From assembly GCF_019049285.1 (NCBI RefSeq), contig NZ_JAGMUL010000195.1:61628-119570 (forward strand): 57,943 nucleotides of DNA. The letters are read 5' to 3'. The stretch is from Streptomyces sp. AC550_RSS872. GTDB taxonomy: Bacteria; Actinomycetota; Actinomycetes; Streptomycetales; Streptomycetaceae. The notes under the pieces are model-generated. The model saw only the letters and a list, made by a program, of their open reading frames with translations. It was not told where the DNA came from and did no database searches. A program made the translations under genes and the position numbers. This document shows, piece after piece, positions 7,297 through 17,095 of the stretch. Each line of letters starts with the position of its first letter. Position 1 is the first letter of the stretch.

Positions 7297-9497
7297 GCCT
7301 GTTCCGCCGCGGGCTCGGCGGTCGTCGTGTTCAGCCGTGCCTGCTCCTCCTCGACGATGCGGCGGGCCAGGGCGAGGTCCGAGATGTCGACGGCGTCCGG
7401 TGTCGACTCGGCGACCACGCTGCGGCGGGCGTACGCGTCGAACAGGCGGGACTTGTTCTCCAGCAGCCGCACGAGCCGTTCGTCCACCCCGCCCGTGCAG
7501 AGCAGACGGTGCACATGGACCGAGCGGACCTGGCCCATGCGGTGGGCGCGGGCGGCCGCCTGGTGTTCGACGGTCGGCTTGAGCTGCGGCTCGCAGAGGA
7601 TGACGACGGAGGCGGCCTGCATGTTCAGGCCCACTCCCCCCGCCTCGATCTGCGCGAGCAGCACCGCGTGGCCGGGCACGGCGGCGAAGTCGTCGACGAG
7701 CTGCTGCCGGCGGGTGGGCGGCACGCTGCCCGAGATCGGCCCGAAGACCCGGCCGTGTGCCGGACCCGTGCCCGCTGCCCCTGCCTCGGCGTTCGCCAGT
7801 GCGTCCCGCACCACCCCCAGTACGTCCCGGAAACCGGAGAACACGACGACCTTCAGCCCGTTCTCGGCGGCCTCGCCGGCTATCTCGCGCAGCCGGTCCA
7901 GCTTCGCCGAGCGCTCGGGACGGGCGTACGCCGCTCTGCGCATCGCCATGAAGTTGCCGGCGCGCACGGCCTCGCGGTAGGCCTCCTCGTCCGCCGCGCT
8001 GGGCTCCTCCCACTCGTCGGTGTGCTGGAGCGCGGGGAGCTCGGTGAGGACGTCCTGCTGGTTGCGGCGCAGGTAGACCGGCGCGACGGCCTTGCGGAAC
8101 GCCTTCGAGCCGGCCACCGAGTCGTGGTCGTCGACGGCCTCGGTCAGGTCGGGCCGCAGGATCCGCACCAGGCTGCGGAACTCCTCGACGCGGTTCTCCA
8201 TCGGCGTACCGGTCAGGAACAGCACCCGCTCGCACGTCCCGGCCCATGCGGAGACGGTCCTGGAGCGGAGGGTCTCGGGGTTCTTCACGTAGTGCGCCTC
8301 GTCGACGACGAGCATGCCCAGCTCGCCGACGCCGGGCGCCGGGAAGCCGCGCAGGGCGTCGAAGGTGGTGACCGCGACGCCGCCGCGGCCCTTCCAGTCG
8401 GCGAACGCCTCCTGCCGGTCGGGGCCGTGCAGCGGCGTCACGCGCAGCGTGCTGCGCTTCTCGATCTCCCGGGTCCAGTTGATCAGCACGCTGGCCGGGC
8501 TGACCACCAGGAAGTGGCTCTGCCCGGCAGCGGCGAGATGCGCCAGCGCGGCGATGGCCTGGATCGTCTTGCCGAGCCCCATCTCGTCGCCGAGGATCGT
8601 GCGGCGCTGGGCGAGGGCGAAGCGCGTGCCGAAGGCCTGGTAGCCGCGCAGCGAGACCCGGCGGTGGGTGTCGTCGAGCGTCTGGGCCCTGACCCGCTCG
8701 GCCACCTCGTCCGGCAGGAACCCCTCGGCCGCCGCGGGGTCGGGAGCGCGGCCGGAGACCTCGGCGAGCAGGCCGTAGTACTCGGCGGAGCGCAGCTCGA
8801 AGTCGACCAGGGCGGCCGGCTCGGACTCCGGGCGGCGCAACAGGTCGACCGAGGCCTGCGCGAGCAGTTCGGGTACGCCGTCCTGGTCGGCCCGTTCGGT
8901 CAGGGCGCGGATCTCGGCGGCGGCCGCGAGCGCGCGTTCCCGCTTGGCCTGCCCGGCGAACAGCATGCGCAGCCGCCCGGCCACCGGCCCCGCCTCGGCC
9001 AGCAGCGGGCCGAGCCGCCGGGTCAGCGCTTCGGCCGCGTCGACGGCCCGGCGCGCCTCGGGGCCCGCCTCCACCAGCACGCCGAGCGCCATGAGCAGGG
9101 CGGTGGTCCGGGGTTCCGGCCGGTCCACGTCGATGTGTACGGCGATGGTGTCCCGTACGGCGTCGGCGATCCGCCTGGCCGCGGCCACCGTCTGGTCGGC
9201 GGTCTGCTGTCCGACCCCGGGCAGCTGGCGCAGCCGGTACGGCCCGGCATCGAGCACCTGTCCGACCGTCCGGAACCCGCCCTTCTCCACCTCGCCGAGC
9301 CGCAGCCTGCCCTCCGTGACGTCCTTGAGCCGGGCCACCGGGATGACGTCCAGCTCGCGCCGGGCCAGGTCGTCGTGGATCGGCGCCAGGGCCTCCCGTA
9401 CGGCTTCCACGGCACGCGCGTGGTCGCCGGCCACCGCCTGTGCCGCCTCGTACAGCCGCCCGCCCCGGGCCACCGTCTCCCGCTCGCTCCGCCCCAT
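7293..9497 (-). CDS. SNF2/DEAD-box family helicase-like ATPase (734 aa)
   Basis: A Swi2/Snf2-type DNA translocase. Residues 92-102 (LPGVGQQTADQ) resemble a helix-hairpin-helix DNA-binding turn. The ATPase core starts near 282 (LRGYQAFG), with Walker A GDEMGLGKT at 303-311, DEAH at 399-402 and TGTPMENR near 430. The second lobe carries VVVFSGFRD, QIEAGGVGLNMQ and the AHRMGQ.R motif VI. The ATG at 9497 fits the start of recognisable sequence. The frame stays open upstream for another 117 codons through an IS-like hairpin into an unrelated basic reading frame, so a longer product is formally possible but unlikely. The probable role is DNA remodelling or repair. Confidence 0.9.
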   Translation of the reverse strand: MGRSERETVARGGRLYEAAQAVAGDHARAVEAVREALAPIHDDLARRELDVIPVARLKDVTEGRLRLGEVEKGGFRTVGQVLDAGPYRLRQLPGVGQQTADQTVAAARRIADAVRDTIAVHIDVDRPEPRTTALLMALGVLVEAGPEARRAVDAAEALTRRLGPLLAEAGPVAGRLRMLFAGQAKRERALAAAAEIRALTERADQDGVPELLAQASVDLLRRPESEPAALVDFELRSAEYYGLLAEVSGRAPDPAAAEGFLPDEVAERVRAQTLDDTHRRVSLRGYQAFGTRFALAQRRTILGDEMGLGKTIQAIAALAHLAAAGQSHFLVVSPASVLINWTREIEKRSTLRVTPLHGPDRQEAFADWKGRGGVAVTTFDALRGFPAPGVGELGMLVVDEAHYVKNPETLRSRTVSAWAGTCERVLFLTGTPMENRVEEFRSLVRILRPDLTEAVDDHDSVAGSKAFRKAVAPVYLRRNQQDVLTELPALQHTDEWEEPSAADEEAYREAVRAGNFMAMRRAAYARPERSAKLDRLREIAGEAAENGLKVVVFSGFRDVLGVVRDALANAEAGAAGTGPAHGRVFGPISGSVPPTRRQQLVDDFAAVPGHAVLLAQIEAGGVGLNMQAASVVILCEPQLKPTVEHQAAARAHRMGQVRSVHVHRLLCTGGVDERLVRLLENKSRLFDAYARRSVVAESTPDAVDISDLALARRIVEEEQARLNTTTAEPAAEQA

Positions 9498-9615
9498 CGC
9501 GCCCCGGCCCCCTTCCCGCCCCTCCCGCCGCGTCCTCGCATCCTGCCATCCGGGTGCGGGCGGGTCCGAGCGGCGGTCCGCGGTCCCACTGACCGGCAGT
9601 GGCCCCCATCTACTG

Positions 9616-9650
9616 TGACTGCTCCCCCGCCTGAAGGCGGGGGATTCCCT
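9616..9650 (+). mobile_element. IS200/IS605-like end hairpin, site 1
   Basis: TGACTGCTC (9616-9624) runs into CCCCCGCC (9624-9631), loop TGAA and GGCGGGGG (9636-9643), then ATTCCC. The same layout occurs at 17360-17393. Subterminal hairpins of this form followed by GATTCC are typical of IS200/IS605-group (TnpB-type) ends in Streptomyces as I recall them. No transposase gene remains here. Confidence 0.5.
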
Positions 9651-9651
9651 C

Positions 9652-9848
9652 CTTCTGAGCCCGTGCTTACGGCCCCTCTCGATCAGGGCCGTCTTCGTGG
9701 CGCCGATCGCCGCGTCCGCTGCCTTGCGGGCGGTGTCCTGTCGTCGCCGGACGATCTTCTGGTCCGTCTTCGCCCGCCACTTCTTCGTCGCCGCCCGACA
9801 GCCCTCCGCTCCGGCCTGCCCCTTCTTCGGCTTGCTGCGGGCCGTCAT
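9652..9848 (-). pseudogene. Orphan basic reading frame cut by an IS-like hairpin
   Basis: From an ATG at 9848 about 64 codons show strong GC third-position bias and encode a Lys/Arg-rich protein (MTARSKPKKG, KKWRAKTDQKIVRRR). The bias ends abruptly at 9656, exactly where the IS200/IS605-like hairpin begins, and there is no stop codon of its own. It is most simply a gene whose 3' end was replaced by insertion, or an accessory frame of the element. I do not recognise the protein family; its composition suggests nucleic-acid binding. Confidence 0.4.
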
Positions 9849-10036
9849 CCGGTCGTACCGGTCAGTTGGGCCTGGCTTCCTCGGAGCTGCGCGACGCTGG
9901 GAGTCGAAGCCTCCTGGCCGAGTTGGTCAGACGGGCGGCTCCGCCTCGCCGGAGACCGTACCGCCGTATGACCCGTACCCTTCGTCATGTCTACGGCGTC
10001 ACATAGCGGGCGCAAAACCACTGGAGGCAACACCCC

Positions 10037-11059
10037 GTGCTGATTGCTCAGCGTCCGTCCCTGACCGAAGAGGTAGTCGACGAGTTCCGCTCCCGGTTCG
10101 TGATCGAGCCCCTGGAGCCGGGCTTCGGCTACACCCTTGGCAACTCCCTCCGCCGCACCCTCCTGTCCTCGATCCCCGGCGCGGCTGTCACCAGCATCCG
10201 CATCGACGGCATCCTGCACGAGTTCACCACCGTGCCGGGCGTCAAGGAGGACATCACCGATCTGATCCTCAACATCAAGCAGCTGGTCGTGAGCAGTGAG
10301 CAGGACGAGCCGGTCGTGATGTACCTGCGCAAGCAGGGCCCGGGTCTGGTCACCGCCGCCGACATCGCGCCCCCGGCCGGTGTCGAGGTGCACAACCCCG
10401 ACCTCGTCCTCGCCACGCTCAACGGCAAGGGCAAGCTGGAGATGGAGCTCACGGTCGAGCGTGGCCGTGGTTACGTCTCCGCCGTGCAGAACAAGCAGGT
10501 GGGCCAGGAGATCGGTCGTATCCCGGTCGACTCCATCTACTCGCCGGTTCTGAAGGTCACGTACAAGGTCGAGGCGACCCGTGTCGAGCAGCGCACCGAC
10601 TTCGACAAGCTGATCGTCGACGTCGAGACCAAGCAGGCCATGCGTCCGCGGGATGCGATGGCGTCGGCCGGTAAGACCCTGGTCGAGCTGTTCGGTCTCG
10701 CCCGCGAACTGAACATCGACGCCGAGGGCATCGACATGGGCCCGTCCCCCACGGACACCGCCCTCGCCGCCGATCTCGCCCTGCCGATCGAGGAGCTCGA
10801 GCTCACCGTCCGCTCGTACAACTGCCTGAAGCGTGAGGGCGTCCATTCCGTGGGCGAGCTCCTGGCGCGCTCCGAGGCCGACCTGCTCGACATCCGCAAC
10901 TTCGGTGCGAAGTCCATCGACGAGGTCAAGGCGAAGCTGGCCGGCCTGGGCCTGGGCCTCAAGGACAGTCCGCCCGGATTCGACCCGACCGCCGCTGCCG
11001 ACGCCTTCGGCGCGAGCAACGACACGGACGCCGGTTTCGTGGAGACCGAGCAGTACTGA
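10037..11059 (+). CDS. rpoA: RNA polymerase alpha subunit (340 aa), isolated gene
   Basis: A full-length alpha subunit, nearly identical as I recall it to the standard Streptomyces protein. The N-terminal domain (about 1-225) has FRSRFVIEPLEPGFGYTLGN and LRRTLLSSIPG, used for dimerisation and beta/beta' binding. The C-terminal domain (about 245-310) retains LTVRSYNCLKREGVHSVGEL, including the arginine that contacts UP elements, and the NFGAKSIDEVKAKL segment. GTG at 10037 follows GGAGG. The gene is monocistronic: there is no rpsD upstream or rplQ downstream, and a strong terminator follows. Since bacteria keep rpoA in the ribosomal alpha operon, this is probably an extra copy; the canonical one lies outside the window. 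Confidence 0.95.
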   Translation: MLIAQRPSLTEEVVDEFRSRFVIEPLEPGFGYTLGNSLRRTLLSSIPGAAVTSIRIDGILHEFTTVPGVKEDITDLILNIKQLVVSSEQDEPVVMYLRKQGPGLVTAADIAPPAGVEVHNPDLVLATLNGKGKLEMELTVERGRGYVSAVQNKQVGQEIGRIPVDSIYSPVLKVTYKVEATRVEQRTDFDKLIVDVETKQAMRPRDAMASAGKTLVELFGLARELNIDAEGIDMGPSPTDTALAADLALPIEELELTVRSYNCLKREGVHSVGELLARSEADLLDIRNFGAKSIDEVKAKLAGLGLGLKDSPPGFDPTAAADAFGASNDTDAGFVETEQY

Positions 11060-11141
11060 ACGCCGCGCCGCGTCGGGGCCGGTGCTGCCGCCGGACTGCT
11101 CCACGTCAGAATATCCAGCACCGTCCAGCACGGTGACGACG

Positions 11142-11173
11142 AAGGGGTCGGACTCGACGGAGTCCGACCCCTT
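11142..11173. terminator. Strong hairpin terminator between rpoA and ychF
   Basis: AAGGGGTCGGACTC (11142-11155) pairs with GAGTCCGACCCCTT (11160-11173): a perfect 14-bp stem with a four-base GACG loop, followed by CT. It sits between convergent rpoA and ychF and can stop transcription both ways. Confidence 0.9.
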
Positions 11174-11220
11174 CTGGCCTGCACGTTTGACTCAGCAGCC
11201 AACGTGCCGAATGCGCATGA

Positions 11221-12309
<1,089 letters not shown>

Positions 12310-12532
12310 GTTGCGACTTCCCGTACGTGAGAGGACTTCAGGCGGCTGGGCGGGGCCCGGTCCTTCTTCGATCTTCGCTGCGATGACGCAGACGACGCAG
12401 ATGCACGGGCCGATCCACCAGTCTACGGCGTACCCGGCCGGGCCCCGGCGCCGTATCGAACACCTGGCCAAGGTCCGCCCCAAGGTGTGTCCGAGGGCGA
12501 ATTCGCCACATAAACCGACCTAGGTTGGACGG

Positions 12533-13402
12533 GTGGAGCAGGACAGGGCGCGACCTGCCGGGTTCGGATCGCGACGCGGTACTCCGCCACCGTTGCCGCC
12601 GCAGGCGGTGCGGGGTGGGGGTGGTGCGGGGCGGGGTGAGCGCGGGTTCGCGCCGTACGGGAACAGCGATGGGGACGGTGTGGAGCGGGGCGAGGGGCGC
12701 GCGAGGCGCGACGGGGGCGGATGGGCGCCGGAGGTGAGCGGTGCGAGCCGTGCGAGGGGTGTGAGCGGGCAGAGGGGTGTGAGCGGGGGAAGGGATCCGG
12801 GCGGGCGGTCCGTCTGGGCCTCCCGGTCGTCCGGACCCGGCCCGGAGGGCCGAGCCTCCCGTCCCGCCCGGACCTCCCGAGTCGCCGCGCCCGCCCAGCC
12901 CGCCCGCGCCACCCGGCCCGTCTCCCAGCGCCGGCCGAGCACGGCCCCGGCGGCAGCGGCCGCCGTACGGCGCTCCGGGTCGCCGCCCGTGCAGCAGGCC
13001 CTACGCCGGTTTCCCAACCCCCGGCTCACAGGCCTCGGCTGCGGCCTGTTCTGCGGCGCCGTGATGTTCCTGCTCGGTCACCTCGAAGCGCTGCTGCTCG
13101 GGTCGTCGCTCACGGTGTACAGCGTGCTGTTCCTGCCGGTGTGCGTGCTGACCGCGGTCTGGGTGCGCCGGGGCGACCTGATGACCGCGCCGGTGGTGGT
13201 GCCGATCGCGTTCGCCGTGGGGCTGGTCCCGGTGGCCGACGAGGGCGGCGGGATCGGCGGTCATCTGATGGGTCTCTTCACCGCCCTCGCCACACAGGCC
13301 GGGTGGCTGTACGGGGGGACCCTGATCGCCGGTCTCATCGTGCTCGTACGCAGGGTCCGCCTGGTGGCACGCAGGGCGGCGGCCCGACGACAGCAGGCGT
13401 GA
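12533..13402 (+). CDS. DUF6542-type membrane protein with long disordered tail (289 aa)
   Basis: The first half (about 1-155) is low-complexity, rich in Gly, Arg, Ser and Pro, and presumably disordered in the cytoplasm. The second half holds four hydrophobic segments, at about 165-190, 192-212, 222-240 and 250-273, consistent with a small integral membrane protein. It starts with GTG at 12533. In Streptomyces a gene of this kind stands beside ychF and ppgK, which is the arrangement seen here; I assign DUF6542 from that position and the layout. No catalytic motif is visible and the function is unknown. Confidence 0.8.
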   Translation: MEQDRARPAGFGSRRGTPPPLPPQAVRGGGGAGRGERGFAPYGNSDGDGVERGEGRARRDGGGWAPEVSGASRARGVSGQRGVSGGRDPGGRSVWASRSSGPGPEGRASRPARTSRVAAPAQPARATRPVSQRRPSTAPAAAAAVRRSGSPPVQQALRRFPNPRLTGLGCGLFCGAVMFLLGHLEALLLGSSLTVYSVLFLPVCVLTAVWVRRGDLMTAPVVVPIAFAVGLVPVADEGGGIGGHLMGLFTALATQAGWLYGGTLIAGLIVLVRRVRLVARRAAARRQQA

Positions 13403-13454
13403 CGTCACCGTCGGCGGGCGGCCCTTCGTCGCAGCGGCTCTTCCGGCGCTGCGC

Positions 13455-14204
13455 TCAGCCGTCCTTCTCCGCCGCGTGCATCGCCGCACCCACGATCCCC
13501 GCGTTGTTCTGCAACTGCGCCGGGACGATCTCCGCCTTGATTCCCTCGACATGGGGCAGGAACTTGTGGGACTTGCGGCTCACCCCGCCGCCGATGATGA
13601 ACAGCTCCGGGGAGAACAGCATCTCGACATGGGCGAGGTACTTCTGGACGCGGTGAGCCCAGTGCTCCCACGTCAGCTCCTCGTCCTCCTTCGCCTTGCT
13701 GGAGGCACGCTTCTCGGCGTCATGCCCGTGGAGTTCGAGGTGGCCCAGCTCGGTGTTGGGGACCAGGCGGCCGTCGATGAAGACCGCGCTGCCGATGCCC
13801 GTGCCGAAGGTGAGGAGGATCACGGTGCCCCGGCGGTCGCGGCCCGCGCCGAAGTGCATCTCGGCGACGCCGGCCGCGTCCGCGTCGTTGACCACGGTCA
13901 CCGGCAGGCCGCCGAGGCGGTCACTGAACAAGGCGCGCGCGTCCGTGTCGATCCAGCTCTTGTCGACGTTCGCCGCCGTACGGATCGTGGATCCGTCGGT
14001 GACCACGCCGGGGAAGGTCAGCCCGACCGGCCCGGTCCAGCCGTAGTGCTCGACGACCCGCTTCACACCGTCGGCCACCCCGTCGGGCGTGGCCGGGTGC
14101 GGAGTGAGCACCTTGAAGCGCTCCTGGGCGAGATCGCCTCTGTCGAGGTCCACCGGGGCACCCTTGATCCCGGATCCACCGATGTCCAAGCCGAAGATCT
14201 GCAT
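13455..14204 (-). CDS. ppgK: Polyphosphate glucokinase (249 aa)
   Basis: A ROK-family kinase that phosphorylates glucose using inorganic polyphosphate or ATP. FGLDIGGSGIKGAPVDL (residues 4-20) is the phosphate-1 motif. GLTFPGVV, the sugar-binding VNDADAAGVAEM and LLTFGTGIGSAVFIDG (phosphate 2) follow, then the ELGHLELHG active-site region with its glutamates and histidine. The pattern and short length match actinobacterial PpgK rather than ATP-only GlkA. ATG at 14204. It lies 29 bases downstream of the stop of ispH on the same strand, so the two could be co-transcribed. Confidence 0.93.
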   Translation of the reverse strand: MQIFGLDIGGSGIKGAPVDLDRGDLAQERFKVLTPHPATPDGVADGVKRVVEHYGWTGPVGLTFPGVVTDGSTIRTAANVDKSWIDTDARALFSDRLGGLPVTVVNDADAAGVAEMHFGAGRDRRGTVILLTFGTGIGSAVFIDGRLVPNTELGHLELHGHDAEKRASSKAKEDEELTWEHWAHRVQKYLAHVEMLFSPELFIIGGGVSRKSHKFLPHVEGIKAEIVPAQLQNNAGIVGAAMHAAEKDG

Positions 14205-14233
14205 GGCCCCACGTTACGACGCGGGACCGACAG

Positions 14234-15250
14234 TCACTCCCCGGAGTCGCCGGAGCCTGTGGCCCCGGTGCGCTCGGCGATCAGCGCGGCCGCCTCCTCG
14301 CGCAGGTCACGGCGGAGTTCCTTGGGCAGCGAGAAGGTGATCGACTCCTCGGCCGCCCTGACCAGCTCCACGTCGCCGTAGCCGCGCTGGGCGAGCCACT
14401 CCAGGACCTCCTCGACCAGCACCTCCGGGACGGAGGCGCCGGAGGTGACGCCGACCGTCGTCACACCCTCCAGCCAGGCCTCGTCGATCTCGCTCGCGAA
14501 GTCCACGAGGTAGGCCTCGCGGGAGCCGGCCAGCTTGGCGACCTCGACCAGTCGCTTGGAGTTGGAGGAGTTGCGGGAACCGACCACGATGACCAGCTCG
14601 GCCTCGGCGCCCATCTGCTTCACGGCGAGCTGACGGTTCTGCGTGGCGTAGCAGATGTCGTCGCTGGGCGGGGAGATGAGCTGCGGGAACTTCTCCTTCA
14701 GCGCGTCGACGGTCTCCATGGTCTCGTCGACGGAGAGGGTGGTCTGGGAGAGCCAGACGACCTTGGAATCGTCACGGACCTCGACCTTGGCGACGTCGCC
14801 CGGGCCGTCGACCAGCTGGATGTGGTCCGGTGCCTCGCCGGACGTACCGATGACCTCCTCGTGGCCCTCGTGCCCGATGAGGAGGATGTCGTAGTCCTCG
14901 TTCGCGAAGCGGACGGCTTCCTTGTGGACCTTGGTGACCAGCGGGCAGGTCGCGTCGATGGTGGCGAGCTTGCCGCGCGCGGCCTCCTCGTGGACGACGG
15001 GGGCGACGCCGTGCGCGGAGAACATCACGATGTTCCCCTCCGGCACCTCCTCCGTCCGCTCGACGAAGATGGCGCCCTTCTTCTCCAGGGTCTGCACGAC
15101 GTACTTGTTGTGGACGATCTCGTGCCGGACGTACACCGGAGCGCCGTACTGCTCCAGGGCTTTCTCGACGGCGATCACGGCGCGGTCCACACCCGCGCAG
15201 TAGCCACGGGGGGCGGCGAGCAGGACACGGCGGCCAGGCGAAGCAGTCAT
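14234..15250 (-). CDS. ispH: 4-hydroxy-3-methylbut-2-enyl diphosphate reductase IspH (338 aa)
   Basis: The last enzyme of the MEP isoprenoid pathway, an iron-sulfur protein producing IPP and DMAPP. The N-terminal APRGYCAGVDRAV holds the first cluster cysteine; further cluster cysteines are in DATCPLVTKVH and in the SDDICYATQNRQ segment. VRHEIVHNKYVV, FSAHGV and IGHEGHEEVIGT are family blocks, and VGSRNSSNSKRL is the substrate pocket. The ATG at 15250 is preferred over one nine bases upstream because GGGA precedes it. Length is usual for the family. Confidence 0.96.
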   Translation of the reverse strand: MTASPGRRVLLAAPRGYCAGVDRAVIAVEKALEQYGAPVYVRHEIVHNKYVVQTLEKKGAIFVERTEEVPEGNIVMFSAHGVAPVVHEEAARGKLATIDATCPLVTKVHKEAVRFANEDYDILLIGHEGHEEVIGTSGEAPDHIQLVDGPGDVAKVEVRDDSKVVWLSQTTLSVDETMETVDALKEKFPQLISPPSDDICYATQNRQLAVKQMGAEAELVIVVGSRNSSNSKRLVEVAKLAGSREAYLVDFASEIDEAWLEGVTTVGVTSGASVPEVLVEEVLEWLAQRGYGDVELVRAAEESITFSLPKELRRDLREEAAALIAERTGATGSGDSGE

Positions 15251-15331
15251 GCGTCCCATCGTAAGGGTGCGTTCGGAGGCCCGAAGATCGCGTAGGTGTG
15301 GGGGCGGTGGGGGGCTGACGGTGCTGAACGG

Positions 15332-16240
15332 TCAGGGCCTGTCCGGCGGATCTTGGCTGATGGTCGCCAGCAGGCGTGTGACCAGGGGATTATGGTCGTT
15401 CTCTCGCCAGGCGACGGCCACTCGTGTACGGGCGGTGCCGGGTTCGATCCTGCGGAAGGCGACGCCTTCGAGGCGGATGCGTCGGATGCTCGCCGGGGCC
15501 AGGGAGACGCCCAGACCGGTTTCCACGAGGGCGCACACGGTCTGCCACTCCACCGCGTACTGGACTACCTGCGGTGTGAACCCCGCTGCGGTGCACAGGC
15601 CGATGATCTGGTCGTGCAGTGGCGGGCCGACCGTGCGGGGCAGCAGCACGAAGGGCGAGTCCGCCAACTGTGCAAGCTGCACGGTCCGTTGCGTGGCCAG
15701 CGGATGGGTGGACGGCAACACGGCCACGAAAGGTTCGCTGAGTACGGTCCTGAAGCCGAGCCCTGACTCGTCGGCGGGGGGTTCGCGCAGCAGGCCGATG
15801 TCGATGGTCCTGTCGTGCAGGGCGGCGATCTGCGGCGCGGTGGTCATCTCGTGGATGTCCAGGTGCACGCCGGGAAACTGGTGACGGAAGGTGCGCAGCA
15901 GGCCCGGCAGGACCGTCAGGGCGAGGGAGGCGGCGAAGCCGATCCGCAGGCGGCCGGCCCGGCCGCTGCCGACGGCCCGGGCTGCGGCCAGGCCGTCCGC
16001 GAGGTCGGTGAGAGCCCGCCGGGCGACGGGCAGCAGTTCGCGGCCGGCTGGGGTGAGGGTGACGCGCCCTGGGGCGCGGGTGAACAGCGCATGGCCGACC
16101 TTGTCCTCCAGGCGGCGGATCTGCTGGCTCAGCGGCGGCTGGGCGATGCCCAGGCGGGCGGCCGCGTTACCGAAGTGGAGTTCCTCTGCGAGCACGACGA
16201 AGGCGTGCAGTTGCGGGAGGGGAAGTTCGGGGCGCTCCAT
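15332..16240 (-). CDS. LysR-family transcriptional regulator (302 aa)
   Basis: A LysR-type regulator. Residues 1-62 form the winged helix (LHAFVVLAEELHFGNAAARLGIAQPPLSQQIRRLE), and about 90-295 form the periplasmic-binding-like effector domain. It is divergent from a RidA-ABM fusion gene with only 72 bases between the starts, the standard arrangement for a LysR protein controlling its neighbour. The intergenic region has an 8-bp palindrome. The effector is unknown. Sequence around SQQIRR and FAEELHFGRAA-like positions places it with regulators of aromatic or small-acid metabolism, though not decisively. Confidence 0.9.
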   Translation of the reverse strand: MERPELPLPQLHAFVVLAEELHFGNAAARLGIAQPPLSQQIRRLEDKVGHALFTRAPGRVTLTPAGRELLPVARRALTDLADGLAAARAVGSGRAGRLRIGFAASLALTVLPGLLRTFRHQFPGVHLDIHEMTTAPQIAALHDRTIDIGLLREPPADESGLGFRTVLSEPFVAVLPSTHPLATQRTVQLAQLADSPFVLLPRTVGPPLHDQIIGLCTAAGFTPQVVQYAVEWQTVCALVETGLGVSLAPASIRRIRLEGVAFRRIEPGTARTRVAVAWRENDHNPLVTRLLATISQDPPDRP

Positions 16241-16312
16241 ACGCCCAGAGATATCAGATCATGCATGCGACCGTATTAGACGTATCAGTACTGGTCATTT
16301 AGCGTTCGGCGC
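16241..16312. promoter_or_regulatory. Divergent promoter region of LysR and RidA-ABM genes
   Basis: These 72 bases are AT-richer than their surroundings and contain the palindrome CATGCATG at 16260-16267 and the string ATATCAGATC just before it. LysR proteins normally bind between divergent genes, so an operator here is likely; its exact half-sites are not clear. Confidence 0.5.
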
Positions 16313-17095
16313 ATGACAGAGCGACGCGCCATCCTCAGCGGCTCGGCCTTTGAGGAGCAGATCGGCTATGCCCGTGCTGTGGTCGACGGCGACTGGGTAC
16401 ATGTGTCCGGGACGACCGGGTTCGACTACGCCACCATGACGATCTCCGACGATGTGGTGGAGCAGGCCGAGCAGTGCCTGCGCAACGTCGAGGCCGCACT
16501 GGCCGAGGCGAAGTGCACCTTCGCCGACGTCGTGCGCGTGCGCTACCTGCTGCCCGACCGCGAGGACTTCGAACCCTGCTGGCCGGTCCTGCGTCGCTGC
16601 TTCGGCGACGTTCGGCCGGCCGCCACGATGCTCATGTGCGGTCTCGCCGACCCACGGATGAAGATCGAGATAGAGGTGTCCGCGCGGCGGCGCACCCCGC
16701 CTCACGAAGACGCGACGAGCAATCACTCCGAAGCGCCTGTCGTGCCCGTCGGGGCCTATGAACCCCCCTACTACGTGGCCGTCTTCACGACGGTGCGAAC
16801 CCAGGACCAGAGCGGCTACAACGAGACCGGTGCACGCCTGGAGGACCTGGTGAAGGACGTCCCCGGGTACCTGGGGACGGACCACGCGCAGACTCCTGGC
16901 GGGCTGGGCATCACCGTCAGCTACTTCCGCGACGCCGACGCCCTCACGCAGTGGCGGACCAACGCCGAGCACCGCGCGGCGCAGCAGCGCGGGCGAGCCG
17001 AGTGGTACCAGAGCTACACGCTGCACGTGGCGAAAGTGGAACGGAGCAACGGGTTCACGCGAGCGGAGGACCCGCAGAGTCCGACAGCAGGCTGA
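16313..17095 (+). CDS. RidA-like domain fused to an ABM-like domain (260 aa)
   Basis: Residues about 1-128 match the RidA/YjgF fold (YARAVVDGDWVHVSGTTGFD, LRNVEAALAEAKCTFADVVR, KIEIEVSA). The arginine that RidA deaminases use to bind the carboxylate, in the ARS-like segment before KIEIE, is not present: the sequence there is PAATMLMCG. Enamine deaminase activity is therefore doubtful. Residues about 145-250 look like a dimeric alpha-beta barrel of the antibiotic biosynthesis monooxygenase group (YYVAVFTTVR, PGYLGTDHA, SYFRDADALTQWR, AEWYQSYTLHVAKV). It is divergent from a LysR gene that probably controls it. A role in detoxifying or modifying a small metabolite is an inference. Confidence 0.8.
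   Translation: MTERRAILSGSAFEEQIGYARAVVDGDWVHVSGTTGFDYATMTISDDVVEQAEQCLRNVEAALAEAKCTFADVVRVRYLLPDREDFEPCWPVLRRCFGDVRPAATMLMCGLADPRMKIEIEVSARRRTPPHEDATSNHSEAPVVPVGAYEPPYYVAVFTTVRTQDQSGYNETGARLEDLVKDVPGYLGTDHAQTPGGLGITVSYFRDADALTQWRTNAEHRAAQQRGRAEWYQSYTLHVAKVERSNGFTRAEDPQSPTAG

Noticed and set aside
6336..9971. A 1211-codon open frame opposite to the SDR and helicase genes
   Set aside because: It is a mirror of the third-position bias of the real genes on the other strand.
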